A stretch of DNA of 16,487 nt from the NCBI GenBank assembly GCA_027451085.1, contig DAIDKA010000315.1:1-16487 (forward strand), read 5' to 3'. This DNA is from Gammaproteobacteria bacterium. Its GTDB lineage: Bacteria; Pseudomonadota; Gammaproteobacteria; Steroidobacterales; Steroidobacteraceae. Under the pieces are notes generated by a model. The model was not told the DNA's origin, did not search any database, and was given only the letters and a program-made list of their open reading frames with translations. Shown piece by piece: positions 1-7,659 of this stretch. Made by a program: the position numbers and the translations under genes. The stretch's first letter is position 1; each line of letters opens with the position of its first letter.

Positions 1-276
1 CCGGCTGCCCAGTTCGTGGGCGATGCGCGCAGCCAGGGCGCGGGCCGCGATGCGCCGTGGTTGGGTGTGGCCGATGATACCGCCCTGGCTGGAACCTGGA
101 CCGCGGCCGGCGGTCAGACAGATCTTGGGCAGCTGGGTGGATTTGCCCGAGCCGGTGGCGCCGGCGACGATGATCACGCGGTGCGTTTCCAGCGCCCGCA
201 CGATGTCCTCCCGGTGGTGACTCACGGGCAGGGCGGGGTCGAATTGCAGGCGCAGGTTCGAGGGCGTACCAGGCAT
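1..276 (-). CDS. hrpA: ATP-dependent RNA helicase HrpA (DEAH box), 5' part only
   Basis: The first 92 codons are in the window and the gene runs off the left edge. The translation has a Walker A motif, GATGSGKST, at residues 39-47, followed by TQLPKICL, a GRG segment and IGHTQPRRIAARALAARIA. This TQPRR block (helicase motif Ia) with STQLPKICL is diagnostic of the HrpA branch of DEAH/RHA helicases, which unwind RNA or mRNA-ribosome complexes using ATP. The ATG at 276 is chosen because family similarity begins soon after it. An in-frame ATG at 339 would add 21 residues, but neither start has a good Shine-Dalgarno sequence. The N-terminal stretch before Walker A (38 residues) looks shorter than in E. 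coli HrpA. The gene is divergent from the aldehyde dehydrogenase. The DEAH box and C-terminal domains lie outside, so full length and integrity cannot be judged. Confidence 0.88.
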   Translation of the reverse strand, partial: MPGTPSNLRLQFDPALPVSHHREDIVRALETHRVIIVAGATGSGKSTQLPKICLTAGRGPGSSQGGIIGHTQPRRIAARALAARIAHELGSR

Positions 277-318
277 GGGCGAAATTTTACAGGCTGCGCC
301 TGTCGAGACCGCGCTTAG

Positions 319-347
319 TTGCAGTGTCGCGGGGGCCATGTCATAAG
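319..347 (+). promoter_or_regulatory. Possible sigma-70 promoter for the aldehyde dehydrogenase gene
   Basis: TTGCAG (319-324) and CATAAG (342-347) are separated by 17 bases; each matches four of six consensus bases. The pair lies in the 118-base gap between the divergent hrpA and aldehyde dehydrogenase genes, about 48 bases before the start codon. This is inspection only, and in GC-rich DNA such pairs arise by chance. The region also overlaps the alternative hrpA start at 339. Confidence 0.25.
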
Positions 348-394
348 GGCGTCCCGCTGTTTTGCCAGTGGCCGGATTTCAACCGAGGTTAGCC

Positions 395-1888
395 ATGAAC
401 GCCGTCGTCAAGCCTGCCGTCAGTGACCGCACTCATGCCTTTTTGCAGCAGCCCCACAAGTTGTTCATCAACAACCAGTGGGTTGAGTCCCGCGCCGGCC
501 AGACCATCGAGGTGCTGAATCCCGCCACGGGCAAGGCGCTGGGCCGGATTGCGGCGGGTGACGCGAGCGACATCGACCTGGCGGTCAAGGCCGCGCGCGC
601 CGCCTTCGACAGTGGTCCGTGGCCGTCGATGCCGCCGATCGAGCGCGCCAAGCTGTTGTGGAAGCTGGCCGACCTGATCGAGGCCGCGGCCGACCAGATC
701 GGGGAGACCCTGAGCCTTGACAATGGCATGCCCTTTGGCATGGGCAAGTTCGGCGGCGCCCTGGGTTCCGCCCAGAGCATGCGCTATGCCGCCGGCTGGG
801 CCGGCAAGATCGATGGCCGCGTGCCGGTGCTGTCCGCGCCCGACAAGTTTGCCTACACGCTGCGCGAGCCCATCGGGGTCGTCGGCTGCATCACGCCCTG
901 GAACTTCCCCTTCGCCATGGAGGCGGACAAGGTCTCACAGGTGGTGGCTTCCGGCTGCACCATGGTGCTGAAACCTGCCGAGCTGACGCCGTTCGGCGCG
1001 CTGCTGCTGGGTAAGCTCGTGCAGGAGGCGGGCTTCCCGCCTGGCGTCATCAACATTGTCACCGGCTACGGCAACACCGCGGGCAAGGCGCTGGTGGAAC
1101 ACCCGGACGTGAACAAGATTTCCTTCACCGGTTCCACCGCCACCGGCCAGTGGATCGTGCAGGCCTGTGCCCCGACGCTCAAGCGCGTGGCCCTGGAACT
1201 GGGCGGCAAGTCACCCACCTTTGTGTTCCCGGATGCGGACCTGTCCCAGGCGATCCCGGGTGCGGCCATGGCCGTGTTCGTCAATTCCGGCCAGATCTGC
1301 GTTGCAGGTTCCCGGCTGTACATACACAAAAAAGTCTTCGACCAGGTGATCGAGGGCATCAGCGGCCTGGCCAGGAACCTCAAGGTCGGCCCTGGCCTGG
1401 AACCCGGCTCGCAAATGGGGCCGCTGGTGTCGCAGGGGCAGCTGGACCGCGTTTCAGGGTACATCGAATCGGGCATCACCGAAGGCGCCGAGGTTGTGGT
1501 GGGCGGCAAGCGGCAGGGCAGCGAAGGCTATTTCCTGCAGCCCACCGTGCTTGCACAGACTCACCGCAGCATGAAGGTGGTGCGGGCGGAAATCTTCGGC
1601 CCGGTCATCTGTGCCATGCCCTTTGGCGATGAGGACCTGGACGCCATTGCCAAGGTCGCCAACGACACCACCTACGGTCTGTCCTCTTACATCTGGTCGC
1701 GGGACGTGGGCACCGTGCACAAGCTGGCCAAGCGCATTCACGCCGGCACCGTGCAGGTGAACGGCGGCGCAGGCCTGGACCCGGCGCTGCCGTTCGGCGG
1801 CTACAAGCAGTCGGGCTGGGGCCGGGAAAAGGGCCGCGAGGGCATCGAGGCGCTGATGGAGATCAAGACCGTCGCGATGAGCCTGTAA
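395..1888 (+). CDS. NAD(P)-dependent aldehyde dehydrogenase
   Basis: A 497-residue protein of the ALDH superfamily, which oxidises an aldehyde to the carboxylic acid with NAD(P)+. All catalytic landmarks are visible: GCITPWNFPF with the oxyanion Asn near 170, VLKPAELTPF, FTGSTATGQ (cofactor loop), ALELGGKSP with the general base Glu near 268, and NSGQICVAGSR with the nucleophilic Cys near 302. The numbering matches the classical 500-residue tetrameric ALDHs. EIFGPV and the C-terminal PFGGYKQSGWGREKG follow. That C-terminal block resembles phenylacetaldehyde or betaine-aldehyde dehydrogenase types, but the substrate cannot be fixed from sequence. The ATG at 395 is preferred over the upstream in-frame TTG at 362 because GAGG lies at 385-388. 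The gene is flanked by unrelated genes, is probably monocistronic, and gives no pathway hint from context. Confidence 0.93.
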   Translation: MNAVVKPAVSDRTHAFLQQPHKLFINNQWVESRAGQTIEVLNPATGKALGRIAAGDASDIDLAVKAARAAFDSGPWPSMPPIERAKLLWKLADLIEAAADQIGETLSLDNGMPFGMGKFGGALGSAQSMRYAAGWAGKIDGRVPVLSAPDKFAYTLREPIGVVGCITPWNFPFAMEADKVSQVVASGCTMVLKPAELTPFGALLLGKLVQEAGFPPGVINIVTGYGNTAGKALVEHPDVNKISFTGSTATGQWIVQACAPTLKRVALELGGKSPTFVFPDADLSQAIPGAAMAVFVNSGQICVAGSRLYIHKKVFDQVIEGISGLARNLKVGPGLEPGSQMGPLVSQGQLDRVSGYIESGITEGAEVVVGGKRQGSEGYFLQPTVLAQTHRSMKVVRAEIFGPVICAMPFGDEDLDAIAKVANDTTYGLSSYIWSRDVGTVHKLAKRIHAGTVQVNGGAGLDPALPFGGYKQSGWGREKGREGIEALMEIKTVAMSL

Positions 1889-1974
1889 GGCCATGCCAGG
1901 GTCGTGGTCGGTGGCGGTCACAAGCCTGCCACGGGTGCGATCGTCCGGTGCTGTCGCCGACGGCTGCAAGCAGC

Positions 1975-2001
1975 TAAACTAGCGGTTTAACATCGCTTTT
2001 T
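1975..2001 (+). terminator. Weak hairpin plus T-run between the aldehyde dehydrogenase and arnC genes
   Basis: The stretch holds TAAAC/GTTTA (1975-1979 and 1985-1989) and, alternatively, AGCG/CGCT (1981-1984 and 1994-1997) followed by five Ts at 1997-2001. The stem is only 4-5 pairs, so this may be a weak terminator for the upstream gene, or simply the AT-rich part of the arnC promoter. No tandem CTTAAT-type PmrA half-sites are visible in the 159-base gap. Confidence 0.2.
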
Positions 2002-2033
2002 CAGCATGATGGCTCCAGTTGTGAACCCGGCGC

Positions 2034-2039
2034 GGGGGA
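2034..2039 (+). promoter_or_regulatory. Ribosome binding site deciding the arnC start
   Basis: GGGGGA, eight bases before the ATG at 2048, matches the Shine-Dalgarno consensus at five of six positions. The earlier in-frame ATG at 2006 is preceded by a pyrimidine-rich stretch without such a match, so 2048 is the better start. Confidence 0.45.
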
Positions 2040-2047
2040 ATCTCCAG

Positions 2048-3037
2048 ATGGTGTCCGCCCCTCGCATCAGTGTCGTGATTCCCGTATACAACGAGGAGGA
2101 GAACCTCCCCCTGCTGTTCAAGCGCCTGTATTCGGCGCTCGACAGCCTGGGGTCGAGCTATGAATGCATTTTTGTCGATGACGGCAGCCGCGACCGGTCG
2201 GTGGCGCTGCTGCGGGCCCAGTACCAGGCCTGCCCGGAACACACCCGGGTCGTCGTCTTCCGCCGCAACTTCGGCCAGCACTCGGCCATCATGGCCGGCT
2301 TCGAGCATGTGCGGGGCGAGCTGATCATCACCCTGGATGCTGACCTGCAGAACCCGCCCGAGGAGATCGGCAACATCCTGGCCGCCTTCGAGGCCGGCCA
2401 CGACTATGTGGGCACCGTGCGGGTGGGGCGGCGCGATGTCTTCTGGCGCCGCTGGTTGTCGAAGGGCATCAACGCCATGCGCCACCGCACCACCAGCATC
2501 CGCATCACGGATCATGGCTGCATGCTGCGTGGCTACGCGCGGCCCGTGATCGACGCCGTGAATGCCACGCTCGAGGTCAATACCTTCATTCCGGCGCTGG
2601 CTTACCTGTATGCGCGCAATCCCACGGAGATCAATGTGGCGCACGAGGCGCGCCATGCGGGTCATTCCAAGTACTCCTTCTACAAGCTCATCCGTCTGAA
2701 CTTCGACCTGATGACCGGCTTCACCCTGGCGCCACTGCAGATGTTCTCCATGCTGGGCATGGCGGTTTCCGGTTTCTCCGGGCTGCTGGTGCTGCTGCTG
2801 GTGCTGCGCCGCCTGCTGCTCGGCCCGGAAGTCCAGGGCGTGTTCACCTTGTTCGCCGTCGTGTTCCTGCTGCTGGGCCTGGCGCTGTTCGGCATCGGCC
2901 TGATCGGCGAGTACGTGGGCCGCACCTATGAGCAGGTGCGGGGCCGGCCGCGCTACATGGTGGCGGCGGTGCTGGAGCGGGGCGCAGCGACGCCTGCCGA
3001 TGCCGCGCGCGAGACGCTCGAACTGCCGGGCGCCTGA
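2048..3037 (+). CDS. arnC: Undecaprenyl-phosphate 4-deoxy-4-formamido-L-arabinose transferase
   Basis: A 329-residue GT2 family membrane glycosyltransferase that moves L-Ara4-formyl-N from its UDP form to undecaprenyl phosphate on the inner face of the cytoplasmic membrane. Visible are the GT-A opening VVIPVYNEEENL (9-20), the nucleotide-binding VDDGS (43-47), FGQHSAIMAGF, and the metal-binding DAD with QNPPEE (97-106), which closely follows E. coli ArnC. DHGCMLRGY comes next. Two long hydrophobic segments, roughly residues 230-295, lead into IGEYVGRTYEQVRGRPRY, the normal ArnC/DPMS C-terminus. The start at 2048 is chosen over 2006 for its ribosome binding site and because the GT fold begins within ten residues. 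It is the first gene of the arn operon, and the next gene starts 8 bases after its stop. Polyprenol-mannose or glucose transferases (DPM1, GtrB) look alike, but the neighbours settle the role. Confidence 0.92.
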   Translation: MVSAPRISVVIPVYNEEENLPLLFKRLYSALDSLGSSYECIFVDDGSRDRSVALLRAQYQACPEHTRVVVFRRNFGQHSAIMAGFEHVRGELIITLDADLQNPPEEIGNILAAFEAGHDYVGTVRVGRRDVFWRRWLSKGINAMRHRTTSIRITDHGCMLRGYARPVIDAVNATLEVNTFIPALAYLYARNPTEINVAHEARHAGHSKYSFYKLIRLNFDLMTGFTLAPLQMFSMLGMAVSGFSGLLVLLLVLRRLLLGPEVQGVFTLFAVVFLLLGLALFGIGLIGEYVGRTYEQVRGRPRYMVAAVLERGAATPADAARETLELPGA

Positions 3038-3045
3038 ACCACGCC

Positions 3046-3981
3046 GTGTTCAGCGCCGTCGTGTTTGCCTACAGCGAGGTCGGGTTGCGTTGCCTGCGTA
3101 CGCTCCTGGAGCATGGCGTGCGCGTGCCGCTGGTGTTCACCTACGAGGACCCGCCGGGGGAGTGGCATGGCAGCGTCGCTGCGCTCGCCCGCGAGCACGG
3201 CATCGAGACCATCACCGGCGTCGATCCGGCGCAGGCCCCCTGGCCCGACCGCATCGCGGCCATCGCTCCGGACTACATCCTCTCGTTCTACTACCGCTCC
3301 ATGCTGCCGGCTTGCGTACTGGGGCTGGCCCGTCGGGGTGCGCTCAACATGCACGGCGCGCTGCTGCCGCGCTATCGCGGCCGCGCGCCGGTGAACTGGG
3401 CCATCGCCAACGGCGAGACCTGCGTCGGTGCGACCCTGCACTACATGGTGGAGAAGCCGGATGCCGGCGCCATCGTGGGGCAGGAGCCGGTGCCGGTGGG
3501 CATCGATGACCATGCACTTGAGGTGTCGCTGGAGGTGGCCGCGGCTGCCGCCCGGGTGCTGGCGCGCGCATTGCCCGCCATGCAGGCGGGTCCGCCCCCG
3601 GGCATGCCGATGGACCTCGCCAGGGGCTCTTATTTCGGCGGCCGCAAGCCCGAGGACGGCCGCATCGACTGGTCCTGGCCGGCATCCCGGGTGCATGCCT
3701 TGATCCGGGCGGTGGCGCCTCCCTTCCCGGGGGCCTTCACCGACACAGGGGCCGGACGCCTGGTATTTGCGCATTCACGCTGGAGCGGCGATGCTGCCGC
3801 CCACCCGCAGGCCGCGCCCTGTCTATACACGGACGGGGAGCGCTTGTACCTGGATTGCAGCGACGGGCTGCGGCTCGGCATCGACACCCTGCTGGTGGAT
3901 GGCGCGCCGCTCGACGCACACGGATTCCGCCGGCGCTTCGGCGCGGCGCCGCTCGAATTGCTTAAGGAAACACGATCATGA
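3046..3981 (+). CDS. arnA: UDP-4-amino-4-deoxy-L-arabinose formyltransferase (stand-alone ArnA N-terminal domain)
   Basis: A 311-residue enzyme corresponding to the N-terminal half of enterobacterial ArnA. It uses N10-formyltetrahydrofolate to formylate UDP-L-Ara4N, keeping the intermediate on course to ArnC. The catalytic triad of the family is in place: NMHGALLPRYRGRAPVNW gives Asn 101 and His 103, and EKPDAGAIVGQ gives Asp 139 (E. coli 102, 104 and 140). The usual Ser of HGSLLP is Ala here. The start is a GTG at 3046; there is no nearby ATG and the fold begins at once (AVVFAYSEVG). The stop codon overlaps the ATG of the decarboxylase gene by 4 bases (ATGA). In E. coli the two domains form one polypeptide, so this is a split form. 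Methionyl-tRNA formyltransferase is a relative but is ruled out by context and by the ArnA-like YRGRAPVNW. Confidence 0.9.
   Translation: MFSAVVFAYSEVGLRCLRTLLEHGVRVPLVFTYEDPPGEWHGSVAALAREHGIETITGVDPAQAPWPDRIAAIAPDYILSFYYRSMLPACVLGLARRGALNMHGALLPRYRGRAPVNWAIANGETCVGATLHYMVEKPDAGAIVGQEPVPVGIDDHALEVSLEVAAAAARVLARALPAMQAGPPPGMPMDLARGSYFGGRKPEDGRIDWSWPASRVHALIRAVAPPFPGAFTDTGAGRLVFAHSRWSGDAAAHPQAAPCLYTDGERLYLDCSDGLRLGIDTLLVDGAPLDAHGFRRRFGAAPLELLKETRS
3964..3970 (+). promoter_or_regulatory. Ribosome binding site for the decarboxylase gene
   Basis: AAGGAAA ends seven bases before the ATG at 3978, inside the last codons of the formyltransferase gene. A proper ribosome binding site here shows that the two ArnA activities are made as separate proteins and are not a frameshifted fusion. 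Confidence 0.5.
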
Positions 3982-5027
3982 AGAAGGTGCTCATCCTGGG
4001 TGTCAATGGCTTCATCGGCCATCACCTGAGCGAGGCCGTCATCCGGCAGACCGACTGGGAGGTCTACGGCATGGACCTGGACAACGACCGGCTCGGCAAT
4101 GTCATGGGGAATCCCCGGTTCCACTTCTTCGAGGGCGACATCACCATCAACCGCGAGTGGGTGGAATATCACATCCGCAAGTGCGACGTAGTGCTGCCAC
4201 TGGTGGCCATTGCGACGCCTGCGACCTACATCAGCGACCCGCTGCGCGTGTTCGAGCTGGACTTCGAGGCCAACCTGCCGCTGATCCGCCAGTGCGTGAA
4301 GCACAAGAAGCGCGTGGTATTCCCCTCGACGTCAGAGATTTACGGCATGTCGCAGGAGGCGCAGTTCCATCCCTACGATTCGCCGCTGGTGCTGGGGCCG
4401 GTGCCCAAGTCTCGCTGGATCTACTCCTGCAGCAAACAGCTGATGGACCGCGTCATCTGGGCCTACGGCCAGGACCGCGGGCTTGATTTCACGCTGTTCC
4501 GGCCGTTCAACTGGATCGGCCCGGGCCTCGATCGCATGATGACGCCGAAGGAGGGCAGCTCGCGCGTGCTCACGCAGTTCCTCGGGAACATCGTGCGCGG
4601 CGTGGACATCAAGCTGGTGGACGGTGGCACCCAGCGCCGCTGCTTCTCCTACATCTCAGAGGGCATTGATGCCCTGCTGAAGATCATCGCCAACCCCGGC
4701 GGAGTGGCCTCGGGCAAGATCTACAACATCGGCAACCCGGTCAACAACCTGTCGGTGCGGGAGCTCGCGGACATGATGCTGGCGACCGCAAAATCCATCC
4801 CTGCCTATGCCGAGTACGCCAGCCGCGTGAAGGTCGTGGAGGTCACCGCCGACAACTACTACGGTGCCGGCTACCAGGACGTGCGCAGCCGTGTGCCGTG
4901 GATCGAGAACACCGTGCAGGAGCTGGGCTGGAAGCCCGCCGTCGACATGACCACGGCGCTGCGCAATGTCTTCGAGTCCTACGAGGCCGACATCCCGGCG
5001 GCACGTGCCCTGGTCGAGAACCAGTAG
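3978..5027 (+). CDS. arnA: UDP-glucuronate decarboxylase / UDP-4-keto-pentose synthase (stand-alone ArnA C-terminal domain)
   Basis: A 349-residue extended short-chain dehydrogenase corresponding to the C-terminal half of ArnA. It oxidises UDP-GlcA at C4 with NAD+ and decarboxylates it to UDP-4-keto-pentose (UDP-Ara4O), the ArnB substrate. Seen are the Rossmann motif GVNGFIGHH (8-16), the acidic YGMDLD after beta-2, PSTSEIYGM with Ser 119 and Glu 120 (E. coli Ser433 and Glu434), the catalytic Tyr 149 and Lys 153 in YSCSK, RPFNWIGP, and YYGAGYQDVRSRVP with Arg 305, equivalent to the E. coli decarboxylation Arg619. Glu 120 and Arg 305 separate it from plain epimerases. Stand-alone proteins of this type are known elsewhere as bifunctional UDP-4-keto-pentose/UDP-xylose synthases, so some UDP-xylose release is possible. 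It is translationally coupled to the formyltransferase (4-base overlap, own ribosome binding site). Confidence 0.92.
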   Translation: MKKVLILGVNGFIGHHLSEAVIRQTDWEVYGMDLDNDRLGNVMGNPRFHFFEGDITINREWVEYHIRKCDVVLPLVAIATPATYISDPLRVFELDFEANLPLIRQCVKHKKRVVFPSTSEIYGMSQEAQFHPYDSPLVLGPVPKSRWIYSCSKQLMDRVIWAYGQDRGLDFTLFRPFNWIGPGLDRMMTPKEGSSRVLTQFLGNIVRGVDIKLVDGGTQRRCFSYISEGIDALLKIIANPGGVASGKIYNIGNPVNNLSVRELADMMLATAKSIPAYAEYASRVKVVEVTADNYYGAGYQDVRSRVPWIENTVQELGWKPAVDMTTALRNVFESYEADIPAARALVENQ

Positions 5028-5041
5028 TCTCGCGCCTGCGG

Positions 5042-5983
5042 ATGGCTGCAACGTCGGCAAGGGTGGGCGGCTTGAACCGGCCGGTGGCGCTGAAGGTCGA
5101 TGTCGACACGCTGCGCGGCACCCGCGAGGGCGTGCCGCGGCTGGTGGAACTGCTGTGCCGGCTGGGTGTCGGCGGCACCTTCTACTTCAGCCTCGGGCCG
5201 GATCACACCGGCCGGGCGCTGAAGCGCGTGTTCCGTCGCGGCTTCCTGGGCAAGGTGCGCCGCACCAATGTCGCCGGCCACTATGGCTTCAGGACGCTCA
5301 TGTACGGCGTGCTGCTGCCCGGGCCGAATATCGGCCGGCGCGCCGGTGACGTCATGCGTTCCGTACGCGCTGCCGGTTTTGAAGTGGGCATCCACTGCTA
5401 CGACCATGTGCGCTGGCAGGACGGTGTGGCGCAAGCCTCTGCAGCCTGGACCCGCCGCGAATACCAGCGCGCCACCGATGCCTTCGCACAGGTGTTCGGT
5501 GAACCGGCGCGGTCCCATGCCGCCGCCGGCTGGCAGATCAATCCGCACACCCTGGTGCTGCAGACAGAAGCGGGGCTGCGCTATGCCAGCGACGGCCGCG
5601 GCCCGCGGCCGTTCTGGCCCGTGATGAGCGATGTCATCGGCGGCTGTCTGCAGATACCGACGACGCTGCCCACCTTCGATGAACTGATCGGCGTGGAGGG
5701 TCGCGACGCCGACGGTGCGGCCGACGAGGTGCTGCGGTTGTCGCGGATCGACGCCGATGCCGGGCACGTGTTCACCCTGCACGCGGAGCTGGAGGGCCAG
5801 CAGCTGCTGCCGCAGTTCGAGAAGCTGCTGCGGGCGTGGCTCGCCGAAGGCCGTTCGGTGGTGGCGCTGCGCGATTATGCCGGCAGCCTCGACCAGGCGT
5901 CGATCGGCCGTGGGCGTATCGTCATGGGCGAGGTGCCGGGCCGTTCCGGCCTGCTTGCCGTGTCGGGGCAGGCCACGCTGTGA
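5042..5983 (+). CDS. arnD: 4-deoxy-4-formamido-L-arabinose-phosphoundecaprenol deformylase
   Basis: A 313-residue NodB-fold polysaccharide deacetylase family enzyme that removes the formyl group from undecaprenyl-phosphate-L-Ara4FN, making the step from ArnC irreversible. The metal and catalytic motifs are visible: KVDVDTLRGTREGVPRL with Asp 20 and Asp 22 (motif 1), and GIHCYDH with His 118 and His 122 in an HxxxH pattern (motif 2). SHAAAGWQ, YASDGRGPRPF, QIPTTLPTFDE and FTLHAELEG follow and track E. coli ArnD block by block. The ATG at 5042 lies 14 bases after the decarboxylase stop and has no clear ribosome binding site. A GTG at 5063 is possible and would trim seven residues. The open frame continues upstream of 5042, but that part reads as a shadow of the preceding gene. 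The next gene starts at or just after this stop. Confidence 0.92.
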   Translation: MAATSARVGGLNRPVALKVDVDTLRGTREGVPRLVELLCRLGVGGTFYFSLGPDHTGRALKRVFRRGFLGKVRRTNVAGHYGFRTLMYGVLLPGPNIGRRAGDVMRSVRAAGFEVGIHCYDHVRWQDGVAQASAAWTRREYQRATDAFAQVFGEPARSHAAAGWQINPHTLVLQTEAGLRYASDGRGPRPFWPVMSDVIGGCLQIPTTLPTFDELIGVEGRDADGAADEVLRLSRIDADAGHVFTLHAELEGQQLLPQFEKLLRAWLAEGRSVVALRDYAGSLDQASIGRGRIVMGEVPGRSGLLAVSGQATL

Positions 5984-6015
5984 GCGCGGGGGGCGCCGCC
6001 GGTGCTGATCCGGGA

Positions 6016-7659
6016 ATGGTGCGAGTGCGCCTGCGACCGCTGGCGCTGACAGCGCTGCTGCTGGCGCTGCTCGCCTGGCTGCTATTGCCGGGTCTGCGCG
6101 GATTGTTCAACCCCGACGAGGGCCGCTATGCGGAAATCCCGCGGGAGATGCTCGCCACTGGCGACTGGGTGATTCCGCACCTGAACGGACTGGTGTACAT
6201 CGAGAAGCCGCCGCTGCAGTACTGGGCGAGCGCCATCAGTGAGGCCGTGTTCGGCCGCAACGAATGGGCCGCGCGCCTCTACACCGCGCTGTGTGCCCTG
6301 GTCACAGTGTGGGTGACCTTCCTGGCGGCGCAGGGCTTCGGGTCCGCGGCGGCGTGGCGTGCAGCCATCATGCTGGGCAGCTCGCTGCTGTTCGTGCTGC
6401 TGGGGCAGCAGCTGACGCTCGACATGGGCCTGACAACGTGGATGACGGTGACGTTCTACGGCTTTTGCGCCGCCCAGCGCGCCGAGGGCCGCAAGCGCCG
6501 GGGCTTGATGCTGCTGGCGTGGGCGGGCACGGCCGCAGCCTTCCTTACCAAGGGGCTGGTGGCCGGTGCGCTGCCGCTGCTGAGCCTGATCCTGTACTCA
6601 CTGCTGCAGCGGGACTTGAAGCCGTGGCGGCGCCTGGAACTGCTGCGTGGTGTGCCGCTGTTCCTCGTGCTGTCACTGCCCTGGCTGGCACTGATCCAGC
6701 ACCGCCTGCCGCAGTTCTTCGATTTCTTCTTCGTGCGCGAGCATTTTCAGCGCTTCCTGACCAAGATCGAGGACCGCTACCAGCCGTGGTGGTTCTTCAT
6801 CCCGGTGCTGCTTGCGGGCAGCCTGCCGTGGCTGCTGCCGGCGCTGCGCGCCCTGGCCACCGGCTGGCGCGCGCAGCTGCCGCGGACGCAGTTTGACCTG
6901 CGGCGCTTCGCCTGGGCCTGGTGCGCGGTGGTGTTCGTGTTTTTTTCCGCCTCCGACTCCAAGCTGATCCCGTACATCCTGCCGCTGTTGCCGCAACTGG
7001 CGCTGCTGATGGCGGCTTTGCCCGAGGATGCACTCAGGCGCGACATCAGGCGTACCGCGGTGCTGCTGGCGGTGCTGGGTGTCGTCGTGCTGGCAGGCGC
7101 GATGGCGCTGCCCGTGCTGCTGCACAATCCGGCGCGCGCGCCGCTGTTCATCGGCATCCGCTGGCCGCTGGCCCTCATGGGCGCCTGCTTCCTGGCTGGC
7201 GCGGTTGCCGCCTGGCGCGCACACGGCCGGATCAGACCCGTGGCCGTGACCGGCGCCGCCGGCTATGCCGCGTTCATGAGCGCGGTGTGGGCCGCCATCG
7301 CCGTGGCGCCGCTGTATTCGGGCTCGACGCTGGCGCCGCAGCTGCCACCGGCACTGCTGCAGGCAGTACGCGCTGGTGATGTTCCGGTGTACAGCGTCGG
7401 TACGTATGATCAAAGCCTGACGTTCTACCTGGAGCATACGGTGACGCTCGTCGAATGGCGCGGTGAGCTTGATTTCGGTCTCACGCTTGCGCCGCAGCGT
7501 TTCGTACCCACCGTGGCGGACTTCGAGTCCGCCTGGCGTGCCGGATCGCAGGCGCTGGCCGTGGTGGAACCGCGCACCTATGCGCGGCTGCAGGCCGACG
7601 GCCTGCCCATGGTGCTGCGCGCGTCTTCTCCCAAGCACCTGATCGTGAGCCGTCAATGA
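6016..7659 (+). CDS. arnT: Undecaprenyl-phosphate-L-Ara4N : lipid A aminoarabinosyltransferase
   Basis: A GT83 (PMT-like) multispanning membrane enzyme that transfers L-Ara4N from its undecaprenyl carrier to lipid A phosphates on the periplasmic face, the final step giving polymyxin resistance. With the ATG at 6016 it has 547 residues, close to the E. coli length of about 550. Early hallmark motifs are FNPDEGRYAEIPREM (31-45, Asp 34 and Glu 35 in the first periplasmic loop), TGDWVIPHLNG and YIEKPPLQYW with Lys 64. About a dozen hydrophobic segments follow, with PWWFFIPVLLAGSLPW and DSKLIPYILPLLPQ in family positions and a soluble C-terminal part. An alternative GTG at 5980 overlaps the arnD stop as GTGA and would add 12 residues; coupling makes it a real contender. 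The stop overlaps the following SMR gene by 4 bases. Confidence 0.9.
   Translation: MVRVRLRPLALTALLLALLAWLLLPGLRGLFNPDEGRYAEIPREMLATGDWVIPHLNGLVYIEKPPLQYWASAISEAVFGRNEWAARLYTALCALVTVWVTFLAAQGFGSAAAWRAAIMLGSSLLFVLLGQQLTLDMGLTTWMTVTFYGFCAAQRAEGRKRRGLMLLAWAGTAAAFLTKGLVAGALPLLSLILYSLLQRDLKPWRRLELLRGVPLFLVLSLPWLALIQHRLPQFFDFFFVREHFQRFLTKIEDRYQPWWFFIPVLLAGSLPWLLPALRALATGWRAQLPRTQFDLRRFAWAWCAVVFVFFSASDSKLIPYILPLLPQLALLMAALPEDALRRDIRRTAVLLAVLGVVVLAGAMALPVLLHNPARAPLFIGIRWPLALMGACFLAGAVAAWRAHGRIRPVAVTGAAGYAAFMSAVWAAIAVAPLYSGSTLAPQLPPALLQAVRAGDVPVYSVGTYDQSLTFYLEHTVTLVEWRGELDFGLTLAPQRFVPTVADFESAWRAGSQALAVVEPRTYARLQADGLPMVLRASSPKHLIVSRQ

Noticed and set aside
1889..2047. PmrA box upstream of arnC
   Set aside because: Only a single GTTTAA-like element near 1985 was seen; the tandem half-sites with 5-base spacing are absent.
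1979..2665. Minus-strand open frame of 228 codons opposite arnC
   Set aside because: It shows no family resemblance and arises from codon-position bias of arnC.
3960..3990. Frameshift splitting an originally fused arnA
   Set aside because: The second gene has its own AAGGAAA ribosome binding site and ATG at a standard ATGA overlap, and both proteins have complete ends, so a natural split is more likely than a sequencing error.
4898..5041. N-terminal extension of arnD over the end of the decarboxylase gene
   Set aside because: The 48 extra residues are Arg/His-rich shadow sequence; the ArnD fold starts after the ATG at 5042.
4979..5782. Minus-strand open frame of 267 codons opposite arnD
   Set aside because: It is a GC-driven shadow with low-complexity composition; arnD on the plus strand is unambiguous.
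6673..7656. Minus-strand open frame of 327 codons opposite arnT
   Set aside because: It is a Gln/Arg/His-rich translation typical of the antisense of a Leu-rich membrane protein; no motif and no ribosome binding site.
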